NCBI GenBank assembly: GCA_963921825.1
Contig: OY997596.1
Coordinates: 57,672,754-57,736,753 of the forward strand
Length of the DNA stretch: 64,000 bases
Source of the DNA: Erodium maritimum
Lineage: Eukaryota; Streptophyta; Magnoliopsida; Geraniales; Geraniaceae
Direction: 5' to 3'
Below the pieces are notes generated by a model that saw nothing but the letters and a program-made list of their open reading frames with translations, searched no databases and was not told where the DNA came from. The translations under genes were made by a program, and so were the position numbers. Each line of letters opens with the position of its first letter. Within the stretch, counting starts at the first letter, position 1. This document shows, in pieces, positions 11,105 through 22,300 of this stretch.

Positions 11105-11800
11105 ACTCAGGGGCGATCCAGTGGATTTCGGGGCCTAAAGCGAAAATTTTGAACGATGTTTTTTGTTTTGTATAAAATATATTACACATCTAAAAATTTA
11201 TGAATAGAAATACACTTAAATGGGTCACATGATGAATATTTAAGGTTCAAGCTGATCGAATCATCACTAAACGGAAAACATATTTTCGATTAGTAAAGGT
11301 CTTCATAGAAAATCTATAACTTTATGTTACTTATATTTCACAATAAAGAAGATTTTAGTGACTGATATGTAATAATTCTTGCCTCACACCCCTCCATACG
11401 AGAGAGTTATGCTTTACCTATTATGTTAAAGACGAAATATTTTTCTTAACTCAGATGATTAAACAGTTTGACTTATAAATTCATTTATGTTTAGAGGCCA
11501 TATTATATAAGCTATTGACTTTCAGGTTCAAAACAATTTATTTTTGTTTTTAAAAATGGAATGTACTAGACTCCATAATTGCTTTTTTTTTTTTTAAATG
11601 AACAAAAGTTCAAGTCTAGGCCTATTAGTCTTTAGATTTAATTTGAAATAAAGAGGGGCCTAATTTTTATATTTGTTGACAAATCAGAGTTAAAGAAAAA
11701 TGATTTATTATTAAGTTTAGAACAAAACATTATTGATAATAAGAATTTTTTTTCTAGGGGTTTCGTCTGTTTCGGGAGCCTTAAGCAATTGCTTAACATA
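11105..11800. mobile_element. Possible non-autonomous hAT-like element
   Basis: Begins near CAGGGGCGATCC followed by GGGGCCTAAAGCGAAAATTTTG. It ends near 11800 with a stretch whose inverse reads CAGAGGCTAAAAC and includes GCTTAAGGCTCCC. The two ends are weakly inverted and resemble the neighbouring hAT relic. I found no 8-bp target duplication, so this is tentative. Confidence 0.3.
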
Positions 11801-12552
11801 GTTTTAGCCTCTGCTAGGGTTTTGAAAACCCTGTCGTCGTACACACCACCATGGCTATAATTATGACAATTTTCATGGCTTATGTCATAATTCTTCTTCT
11901 CTTCCCTATCCACCCTCTCCTCTGCACATCTTCTTTGGGTCATGCGAGAGTTTTCTCTGCTAGGGTTCCTCTCGAGTCGTCGCTAGCCACCGCGTCGTGG
12001 ACTCTCCCCCTCCACCACCGACGCGTCTTTCGATCCTGTTAGGTCCCCCTTCTGCAATTCCGATGGTTGTCGTTTGGCTCACCTCAACGTCAACCATCCT
12101 TCAAGCCGCCTGAAGCCGCCGACGTCTCCGCATCTGCCGACGTCTCTACAGCCGCCGCTGCCGCCCCTGAAGCACCTCTGAAGCCGCCGCCCCGGGGGTT
12201 TCCGTCTCTACAATCATCGTCTCTGATGCTGTCACCGCCATCCTTGAAGCCGCCGCCGTCTCGGATGTCGTCGTCGTCTCTAGAGTCTTCCCTGAAATCG
12301 CCGCCGCCGGATCTACAGCCGCAGCCGGCGCGTCCTTGTCCCTGACCGCCACCCCCGCAATCGCCTCGACCCCTTTCACGATTATGGATTTGCCTAATCG
12401 AAAGGATATTTTTTATTTTATTTGAGTTTGTCTTTGCAAGATCAATGCCTATCGAACGGAGAATCAACGATTTCTCTAAAGAGGAGCATCAGAGATTGGC
12501 CTTAGAAGGGGTCCCTAGACGATACTCTTCCTCCCACCATCACCATTACTGT
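11801..12552 (+). mobile_element. GC-rich LINE-like 5' region, split by a solo LTR
   Basis: GC-rich, codon-like but repetitive sequence (GCCGCCGACGTCTC type) is followed by a short segment leading to 12552. It continues after the solo LTR at 15616, because the ACTGT target duplication joins the two sides. The rejoined downstream part (15616-15720) has a stop-free stretch of about 40 codons with no family I can name. A LINE leader/ORF1 start is my best guess. Confidence 0.3.
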
Positions 12553-15500
12553 TGTAAAACCCCGCTTAATTCTAAAGGGTATTATTCAAGAATCGGAACG
12601 TTGGGGTAGATTTTTGCAATGAGTAGGAAGTTGAGAGGGAAAAATAAAAAAAAGGGAATAGGAGAATTTTGGGCCTGACAGGATCGAGTTGGGCCGGAAC
12701 TGCACAGGCCCAAACCGCACCATTTTCCATTCACAACCCTAACGCACCTTACCCCCTCCAGCGCCGTCTCGGCTTCTCAGAAACCACGCACGAAAACCGA
12801 GGAACGAAACCTCTCTCCCTTCGAGCGCGAGCTCTCGCTGGACGAGGCCCTCTGGGTTGAGTTCCGGGCAAGTTCTTCACCCGATGACAAGGGTCAGGAG
12901 GTTCAGACGGCCTCTCGTTGTCTTCTCCCTCTTCATCGACCTCGTCGGGACGGGGATTGTTCACTCCAGAGTTCGATTCGAGCGACGTGGGTTAGAAAGG
13001 TCGCCGGTGACAGCGAAATCGAACAGTGGGTGACTCCCTCTCCTCTTCCCTCTTCGATTCCGACTTCACCTCGCCTGGAATCGCACCTCCCGAGCTCGTG
13101 CGAGCAGTTGCGGACGGGATTGTCGCCAGAGGCACTGGGCTCTCCAGATCTGAAAGGGGAACGAACGTGGGTCACACACCGGAGCTCGTCGTCACTACTA
13201 CGGCGTCACCAGTACCCACCTACGCTCCTCGCCGCCCTGTTTCCCCCCTTTCCCGAGCGTATCTGACGCTGTGGGTGGTGGCCGGAGCACCACTGTTCGC
13301 TGGGGACGTCGCCGGAGCTAAGGTGACCTCGGCTCGGGCTCGCGCAGACATCGGGCCAGAACAGCCTTGGGCTGAGAAGGCTTTGGGCCGGTTGACAGTG
13401 TGGGCCTTGAGAAGGTCAGTTGGATCTGACAGAGTTCGGGCCCTGGGCCCAGTTGGACGGGTCTGGACCGGGTCTAGACCGGGTCTGGACCGGGTTCGGG
13501 CTCGGATCCGGGTCAACCCGGCAGTAAAAGAAAATGTTTTTAAAATCAATTTCAATTAATTAATTAAATTAAATTAATTGGTTTTAATTGGTTAATTAAA
13601 AGACTTTTTGATAAATTAGTGGACCTTTAGACAATTACCGGTTTTGATTGGACTTTTCTTTGTCAAACCTAGACGGGACTTCGCCCGAGCACAAGGGCTT
13701 GGACCCGAGCTAGAAGAACGAAGATCACGCCAGAACCCATGTGAAGAACGGAGTTGTGACCACTCGAGCGTTTCATCAGAGTTTTATTAGAGGAAGACCG
13801 CAAGGTAGGGAAAGTCTTAATTTCTTAATTCACGCTTAGTATGCATGATTAGGATAATAAAAATCGGAAAGGTCCTAGAATTGCCTATAGGATGCGAATA
13901 CCTAGAATAATCGTATTTCAATTACTAATAATCGGATGAGTCTAGTATGCATTCTTAGGATGAGGACGATTAGTGAAGTTTGCTTTCAACACTTGGGAAA
14001 TTGATTTACTGGTAGAGAGGCTGTGAAGAGCTCTCGGATTAGTTGTGTGCTAGGTTCACATGCTTGGTTGTTTAGTTAGTAGGAAATCAAGAGTCTAATG
14101 GAACTAGTTTACTTTACGGTTGATTAGTTGAATGTTTGCTTGATTGGTTGAACGATTGTGTTGATATAATTGTTGATCGAATGGTTGATCGAGTATGAAT
14201 GGTTGCGCCAAGGAGGCACGATCAGGTGATCGATTGACCGGTGGAGAGCAAGTGGTAAGTGATGGTAAGTGTAATTATGGGTATGAATCCCGTGTGGTGT
14301 GTTTTGATAAACGTGTGTATTTCTATGATTGATTGTGGATCCTAAGGGGCTTTGTCTGATAGATTCTGCGGGATACTGGTTAGGGTACCCACACCGTTGA
14401 GGATTCCAGTGCGGGGATAGTTTTACGAGAAGGATTAATGGTGATTTGGTATGGTATCCACACCGTTGAGGATTCCGGTGTGGGGAGCGGTTTACCCTAC
14501 GGGGTTTTGGTTATTGGATATCCACCGTGGAGGATTCCGGTGCAGATAATGGTTTACCCTGCGGGGCTTCGGTTATTGGACCTACACCGTTGAGGAGTCC
14601 GGTGTAGGGTGAGATAATGATTTTTGTGGATACGCGATGGTACCTACACCGTTGAGGAGTCCGGTGTAGGAAGAGAAATGATTAATGTTACCCACACTGT
14701 TGAGGAGTCCGGTGTGGGAATGGTTTACGGGAATGATTGGAGCCGGAGGGCACTGATTATTGGACCCTACGGGGCAATTGGATGGATTACTTCGTGAGAG
14801 ATGATTATTATGGTTTCACCCAAGTGTATGCGTCCTACGAGAGCACTACCTTGGTTCCATAGGACATATGGTTCTTTGGATACGTTTCCGAGAATACCGA
14901 TGATATGCGTCCTCCTAAGGACGTTTCTGGTATTCGCGACGTTATACGTCTTTGTGACGTTATGCGTCTCCTCTGGACCGAGGAAAAATCTGATATGATG
15001 TGGATACTCTGGTGGATCGGAATATGGGAACCGAGGTGATCCCAGAATCTATCCATGGATTGGAGGCTTGAGAAAGCAAGTGGGTGGAAAGATATTGATT
15101 TCTCCCATTTTACTCTTATTGATCCTTTACAGTATTTATTATAAATTTCTTTACATTACGGTTACCTTAAGGCTATTGTGTTATTATAATCGTTCCTGAT
15201 TCTTTGTTATCTCCTTGTTAATCGTATTAATTTATTGTTCGAGTTACCTTTGTAAACAGTTTACTATTGACCTAAGGGTTGAGTTATTAAGGTTTTTCCT
15301 ACTGAGCGTAAGCTCACCCCCTGTGGTTTCTGACTGTTTTACAGGCGTACCTGGTGTCTAAGGAGTTCGAGGCTCGGGAGCTTTTGGACTTCTTGGGATT
15401 TTAGTATAGTTATGTTGGTCTTGCGTATTGAACATACTTTATCTTACTATTTACGTTGAGCTGTGACTCACGAGGATTTTGAACAATTTGATCGTATGTC

Positions 15501-15615
15501 GATTTGATGGAGTTTCTATGAGGTTTTAGAGTTTTATCAATTGTTTTTGCTTTCTATTTTATTTTAACTCAGGTCACGTCTCGAGTCCGGTCAAAACCGG
15601 ATTTGGGGCGTGTCA
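12553..15615 (+). mobile_element. Solo LTR of a Gypsy (chromovirus-like) element
   Basis: Starts TGTAAAACCCCGC and ends ATTTGGGGCGTGTCA. It is flanked by a perfect 5-bp duplication ACTGT (12548-12552, 15616-15620). Internal blocks (GAAGACCGCAAGGTAGGGAAA, GCATGATTAGGATAATAAA) match the LTRs of the full-length Gypsy at 48481 and 57496, so it is the same wider family but a distinct subfamily. There is no internal coding region. LTR-LTR recombination is the usual origin. Frames inside it (for example 13026-13559) are chance. Confidence 0.9.
14384..14720. repeat. Tandem hairpin units inside the solo LTR
   Basis: About six units spaced 50-75 bp carry the core CACACCGTTGAGGATTCCGG or a close variant. 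In the clearest copies the ends CCACACCG and CGGTGTGG are inverted, so each unit can form a small stem-loop. Confidence 0.75.
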
Positions 15616-16081
15616 ACTGTTGAGATCTCTGATTTCCAGTACCCCGTTCCCCCCACCCCCGTCTTTTGTCTTTGTCCGAGGGGGGTCAAAATACCGTCTA
15701 TAACGGTTCTGGTACTACAAAGTGAACCATTGTTCATTCGTACTGACTTTTCGTAGTCGATGAGTATGTTCCTCGATGTACAACAATGCAGTAGATTTTA
15801 AAAGTTATAATATTACGTCTTTCGCTCAAACATACAATTGCTTAACTAGCTTGAGGCCTGAGTCGGTCCTGCAACGACTAAATCCGAACCACACCGACGA
15901 AATTCTGTCATTAAATTCTTAAACTACACACCATAATTGACGGTTTGATCCATCGGTCAAATAATTAGGTGATGGGTTAATTGACCAAGGCGACGGATCC
16001 TCCGCATAGACTATGTCGGCTCTCATAGTAGTGCTCTCAGCCATGGACATGCTTGGGAAATGTGGGAAATAAATCAAATAG
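15616..16081. other. Flank of the solo LTR and CCD7 upstream sequence
   Basis: The first 100 bp continue the GC-rich element cut by the solo LTR. The rest is unique-looking sequence upstream of CCD7 with no open frame I can support. Confidence 0.4.
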
Positions 16082-16180
16082 TGTGGCGGGGGTGTCACAT
16101 GTCCCCACATTGTCGTTATTGTGGGAGAATCGTTGCACCAACAACGATTGGAATCAAACTCAAACAAGTAATCATGTCAT
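16082..16180. repeat. Promoter-side copy of a direct repeat flanking CCD7 exon 1
   Basis: About 95 bp here recur at 18710-18807 inside CCD7 intron 1 at roughly 92 percent identity by eye. The repeat contains TCACATGTCCCCAC and a perfect 8-bp inverted repeat, AATCGTTG and CAACGATT, separated by 6 bases. It lies about 140 bp upstream of the CCD7 start codon. Confidence 0.85.
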
Positions 16181-16269
16181 TTATTAATTAACATTAATCA
16201 TTCCGACTCACACATCATCGGTGAATAGAAAAACAAACAACATTGTGTAATGTATAATTTAAATTACTC

Positions 16270-16276
16270 TATATAA
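16270..16276 (+). promoter_or_regulatory. Possible TATA box of CCD7
   Basis: TATATAA lies 47 bp before the chosen ATG. If used, transcription would start near 16300 and the 5' leader would be very short. Placement is by sequence match only. Confidence 0.35.
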
Positions 16277-16281
16277 TCTAA

Positions 16282-16320
16282 ATGCAAATATCTGAAAGCC
16301 GGTCGGATCTCAAGTCATAG
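16282..16320 (+). promoter_or_regulatory. Upstream ORF of 12 codons just before the CCD7 start
   Basis: ATG CAA ATA starts a 12-residue frame (MQISESRSDLKS) that ends in TAG two bases before the CCD7 ATG. It would matter only if transcription begins upstream of 16282, which conflicts with use of the TATA box at 16270. Confidence 0.3.
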
Positions 16321-16322
16321 CA

Positions 16323-19300
16323 ATGCAAATTCCCAAGACAAACCACTCTCTCACCCCAACAACAAACACAGCCAACAAGCCATGCCGTCTCACCCCAACA
16401 AAACTCCGGTGGCCGGCGATCCACCGGTCCCCATGTCCCTTGGCCGGAAACAGTAGACTTCGGGTCATCTCCGTCAAGACCCCGGAAAATCACGCTGTAA
16501 CTCGGACAACCCTTAACGACGGAGAAAACGACGACTCTGTAGCTGCCTTCTGGGACTATCAGTTCCTATTCGTCTCGCAACGAAGGGAGACCCCGGAACC
16601 GGTTTCTCTAAAGGTGGTTGATGGTGCGTTACCCGATGACTTCCCGTCAGGCACTTATTATTTGGCCGGTCCGGGGATGTTCGCCGATGACGAGGGCTCC
16701 ACTGTGCATCCCCTCGACGGCCATGGCTACCTTAGGGCCTTCACGATCGACGGGGTCAATAAAGACGTCCGGTTCATGGCAAGGTACGGATATGTATATA
16801 ATTTTTTTTTTTTTTTTTGTAAATAAGTTTAGAGTAGGCCTCAAAATTCTAATTAAATATTATAAATAAACAGCTTCGCATTCAAGTCATTGGCTTGGTT
16901 AAAATCGACTAACATTAACTTTTGTTTGATATAAAAAGCCTGGCATACATGTTCGTTGGTTTGGTTAAAATAGGCTAACATTAATTAAAGTGGCCTTAGT
17001 TGATCCCAAGTGTTTTATAATTTTGAAAGTTTGCCCATTTTTGGCAAAAAGGCTTCATGTATATGCCGTACTAACATGAGCCCAATTAATCATCATTGAT
17101 TTTAAAAAGGAGACGAAACTCTGTGCAGGGACCTTCTCCCAAGGTAAGTGCTTTGTGTATTGAATCTCTTTTATTTTTCTCTATGCGAGCTTGTTTGTCC
17201 GTCATATCTTAATCGTCTAAGGGTTTCTCAGTGGACCCTTTCTTTACTTCCGCGACTTTTGTTCCAACACCAGACCCAGTTCTAGCTTCAAGTCCAGTTC
17301 TATCTATGTGCCCAAGCAGGTCCGGAGCGTCGGATTTTCCGATATCTGAGGGTCGACCGATTTCCGAGTTTTTCCAACCAGGATCGATCGAGCGGGTCAC
17401 ACAGTTAGGTGCAGTAGCCGAGGATCCTATCGGGTCCCTGCCTCGAGATAAGGGGGGATTAGGTGTAGAAGTCGGGGATATCGATTTGCGAGACGCTTGA
17501 TCATCCCAATCTATTGCATATGCCCTAGTTTGACGATCCTTATGGAATTCTAGCATCGAGGAGTCGAACCGGGGGTACCTACCACCTCCCGGTCGCACTC
17601 GATCACCATGTGACCTATCATACCACAATTATAACAACACATATGTGATTTTGTATAAGTAAGAGTAACACGAACGAGTCCGAAAATTCCCGAAAACGAA
17701 GAAGGAGAGGGGCGCTCCACAAGATGCCAGAAACAAACCTTTACTGATCTTCCCCAGCATATACCCCATTGATCGCACGGGACGTGAAGACAAAGCTCTA
17801 GCGTCGCACCAATCGTTTCTCCCGTGGTTTTGGTACAGACCAAAGGAGGGAGGCCACGTGCATGTACCCATAATTGGATCATATCCAGGGTGGGGGGCTC
17901 TCAAGCCATCGGGTCCAGGTCACCCAACACTAGTGATCTCCCATCGAAGCACCACAGTTCGTTATCTGTTACCCATACCCGGGCTTTCTCTGTCTCGAAG
18001 TAAAACCTAAAGATACCCGGTCTGATGTCTTTTATCACCAGTCCCTCAGCTGATTCACCTCTTTCTTGATATAATCATAATAACCTTCTTTCTTTTTACT
18101 ATTCTTGTATATCGAGTCAATTGAGCTTTTCATCCAAGCGCAAACAAGACGTTACTCCTTCAGGATACTCCACCTAATCCGCGACCTTTTTTTGTTTCAA
18201 CTTACTCAATGGGTTGGACGGTCCCGGACCATGGAATGTCGGGGAGGGATTTGGAAAACGGATCGCCAACCTGGAGGAGAGTCCCAAATTTCTTCGGTAG
18301 GCTCGGGGGCAGACCACCGATTTTGGAGCTCATCTTCGATTCTACTTGCGTTGTCGGAACGGAAAAGTCCCCTCACTAAAAACAAAGATTGAAATCAATA
18401 ACGAACAAAACAAAAAGTAAGAGTAATAACATAGAGAGTTGGATGAAAAGTTGAGCGTTATACACGGTGTCATGTGGCGACGTGGGAATAACTTAGTCAG
18501 TCGGTCAAAATTGTTCAACGTACGACTTTTTTATGTAACGTTAATATTAACATCGTGTCCCAAAACACCGCATAAAACACACAAGAAATCATGGATGATT
18601 ACGAATGCTCTAACGCCCAAACAATTTAACCAACCTTACCCAACCGGTGGAGGTTGTGATGATCATAAAGGTATTAATATGGAAATGTAGACAATAGACT
18701 CCAAGAATGTGGTGGGGGTATCACATGTCCCCACGTTGTCGTTATTGCGGGAGAATCGTTGCACCAACAACGATTGGAATCAAACTCAAACCTCAATCAT
18801 GTGATTTGTTTATCACTATAATACAATTAATTTATTTAATAAAAATAAATTGTTTTCAAATTTGATAATATTGTATTTTATTGCTAATAACAGGTACGTG
18901 AAGACTGAGGCTCAAATGGAGGAGCACGATACCGAGACAGACACGTGGAGGTTCACATATCGGGGTCCATTTTCGGTGTTGAGAAGGGGACATAAATTTG
19001 GGAACACTAAAGTGATGAAAAATGTAGCGAATACCAGCGTATTAAGGTGGGGTGGCAAGCTACTGTGTTTGTGGGAAGGAGGGGACCCATATGAGATCGA
19101 ATCTGGATCGTTGGATACGGCCGGAAGGTTCGACGTGATGAACGGCCGTGATGTTGTGCCTGGAAATAGTAGTCATGGCGATATATGGGACGTGGCAGCA
19201 AAGCTGTTGAAGCCAATTTTATATGGTAAGTGTTTCCAAAGGCAAAACCCCATTGACACAGCCCAAATGACTTTTATTAAAGAATAGATCTTGGCTTTAT

Positions 19301-22300
19301 TTTTTTTTTGGGGTTTTTTTTTTGACTAAAAGGTGTAAATTTTTATTACATAAAAAGTTTGTGAAGGGCTCAGCACCCATAATTCTAAGACGAAGTAATC
19401 GTCAAAAATGATATTTAACTCGTTATATGGGCATGAAAGAAAGGTGTGGAGGGTTCGAAAACGGAACTGAAAGTGCTACTCAAGGTAGTTCTTAAACGCT
19501 GCATAAGGGGGCGAAAAAACCGAACTTGAACTCATCAGTTGTAGGAGGCATGCCTTTTACTAGGGACCCCTCCTGAAGCCAGTCCCTAGAGCAAGAGTGG
19601 CCTAACATTCCTCTTGACGAGGCTGTTTACCGATCCTCGCTTGATCATCTCGGGGTTCTTCAACTGACCCCTCTTTATACCACTCGCACCAGTTGTGGAG
19701 GAGCCTGAAACTTTGGTTTACTTGTCATCAGTGGAGCTGGCCACATACCAAATTTTCCAACCGGGATCAACACTCCTAGTTGGGGTGCATGCCCGAGGTT
19801 CCGTACCGTTAGGTATAGTGTTCGGAGACACAATTGGGCCCCTTCGTTGAGACGAGGCGCTCGTAGGTACATTGTTTGGGGATAAGGTCCCGAAAACCGG
19901 TGGGATGTCCTCCCAGTCAGTCGCGTACTACTGCACCTGTCGTTCCTTCTGAAACTCCAGCATGAAAGCATCAAAGCGCGGGGTACCACCAGCTCCAGAT
20001 CACACTCCCGAACCCCATGTCCGATCCTCCCACAATTGAAGCAGAACGAGGGGAGTTTCGTGTATGTGAACGCAACCCGAAAGGGGTCCGGAACTCCCTA
20101 ATTCGCAGCAGCAGGTGGCGACGGAGAGGACGTTCCACGAGGGGATAGGACCGCTCCCTCACCGCCCTCCCCAACAAAATCCCCATTGATCACATGGGAC
20201 CTCCATATAAACCCCCAATGTCGCGCCAATTGTCTCCTCAGTCGTCCGTCTCCGGACCAGTGGACGGAGGCCATGGGCATGAATCCACAACTGTAGACAA
20301 TCCAGAGCGGGAAGCTCTTTGGCCATTGGATCCATATCCCTAAGCAGAAGAGACCGACCATCGAAGCATCAGGGCTCGTTACCCCGAACCTATGCCCGCA
20401 CCTCCACTGATTCAAAGTAGAAGCCAAAGACCGCCAGACTTATGTCCTTGACGACTACACTCTCTACGGGCCGTTCCTAGGCATTGGTGAATATGCAGAG
20501 TAGGATTTCCTTTTGAGGAGGCCTTAGAGCCCATAGCTTCCCTACCATGCCGAATGGATGGCGTGCCATTACCGACGGGTATGCTAGTGAATACGAAACT
20601 AGGACCTCCACCTCCTTCTCCTCGAGAGAGAGAGAGCATGGTGAACGCGAGTAAACTCGACGACATCAGAACCTCGGGATCTAGGGTTTCCTCCAGCGGC
20701 AACTGCATCCCTCGACAGCGACCCATACTTGTAGGAGTTGTTAGCAACGACAGGATCATAAGGATCCGATCGGCATTAGGGAGTGAGAGCCCCGCATGCA
20801 ACGCCTCCAACTCTGTCCTCCAACCATCATTGACAGGAGCCTTCCTCGATTGGGGTCCTGACGCAGAGGAGGCAACACCTCAAAATCGACCTTGGAAGGA
20901 GGTTGAACGGTCGGTGGTGGATGACTTGCATCCAAAGTTACGACTATACTTTTCACCGGACGACCTCGTCGTGGTTTGAACAATGGTGTTTCCGGTGGTG
21001 TGGTGAGCCCCAGAGAGAACGACACAAGCGCCGTGGATAATGGTGATGGTGGCGCACCGTGGGACGATAGCGATGAAGGAATCGAACCGGGATTCATGCA
21101 CTGCGCCATCCCCCACAGACCCCAACAACACTGGTGAAGAAAGCCAACCTTGCACCACCATAAGAGGTGAGTCGGGGGTGTTGAAGATCTACCGCTTGTC
21201 GATGTCCCCGTGAGCCTAGACGACTCCTATCGATTGCTGAGTCGTCTGGCCCCGTTCTCAGGGATTTCATGATCCCATCGTTGTGAAGACCCCTCACAGC
21301 AACCGGGTGGCCTAAAAATGGATCCTCCTCTTCACCAGACGGTCCCAAACCTAGCTGTCACTCCTAAGTTACACCAGAACATATTTTGTCATCTAAATAA
21401 ACTTTGTTCTCAATAATTTGCAACAATGAAATTAGAAAGACTCAAAGGCAGTATAGGAGATGTTTAATTATAGATACAAAATAATTAACTTGTAAGATTT
21501 GATGGTGCAGGAGTATTCAAAATGCCACCCAAAAGAATCTTGTCTCATTACAAGCTTGACCCTCAGAGAAATAGACTTATTATCATGTCATGCAATGCCG
21601 AGGATATGCTTCTCCCTCGTAGCAACTTTACATTTTACGGTGAGTTATATATACATTTGAATTATCACCGATTTAATTATTGAACATTATGTATTTTTGT
21701 AATATCTTTACGTTCATGTATATTTTGCAGAATTCGACTCAAAATTTAAGTTGCTACAGAAGAGAGAGTTCAACATACCTGACCATTTGATGATTCACGA
21801 TTGGGCCTTCACTGGTACTCATTACATATTATTTGGCAATCGAATCAAGCTCGATGTTCTTGGTAATATATTTCACAAAACTTACTTCTCGACTGATGAT
21901 TATTAATAATTGCAGCCTTCTCAAGTTTATTAAAATCATGTCACATAAGTATTGTAAATAGAACTATGTTTGATTCTTTAACTATAATTTATGAGGATAA
22001 GGCTAATTATGATTGATCAAGGGTTAGTTTCACATAGATACACTTATGTTTGGAATAACTTTGGCCATCCCTAACTTTCATTTTTGTTTAGCGTCACAAA
22101 TTTAGTTAGAAAATCAATTAGTTTATCGTTAAATTTTTTCTGAAATAATGAAATTGTTCTCAAATTTGAAACCCCAAAGTGAAAAACTCTCTAACCCAAA
22201 CCCGAAATTTAAAACCCTGACAATTAAATGGGTCCTGATATTGTAAAATGTAAAATGAAACATCAGGAACAAAATAAGATATAGAGTAATTTTCACCTCA

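Noticed and set aside
12067-12345. Pro, Ser and Ala rich frames on both strands
   Set aside because: Low-complexity GC-rich leader-like sequence. Both strands are open and no known family.
13026-13559. 177-codon frame
   Set aside because: Lies inside the solo LTR, with an overlapping minus-strand frame of similar size.
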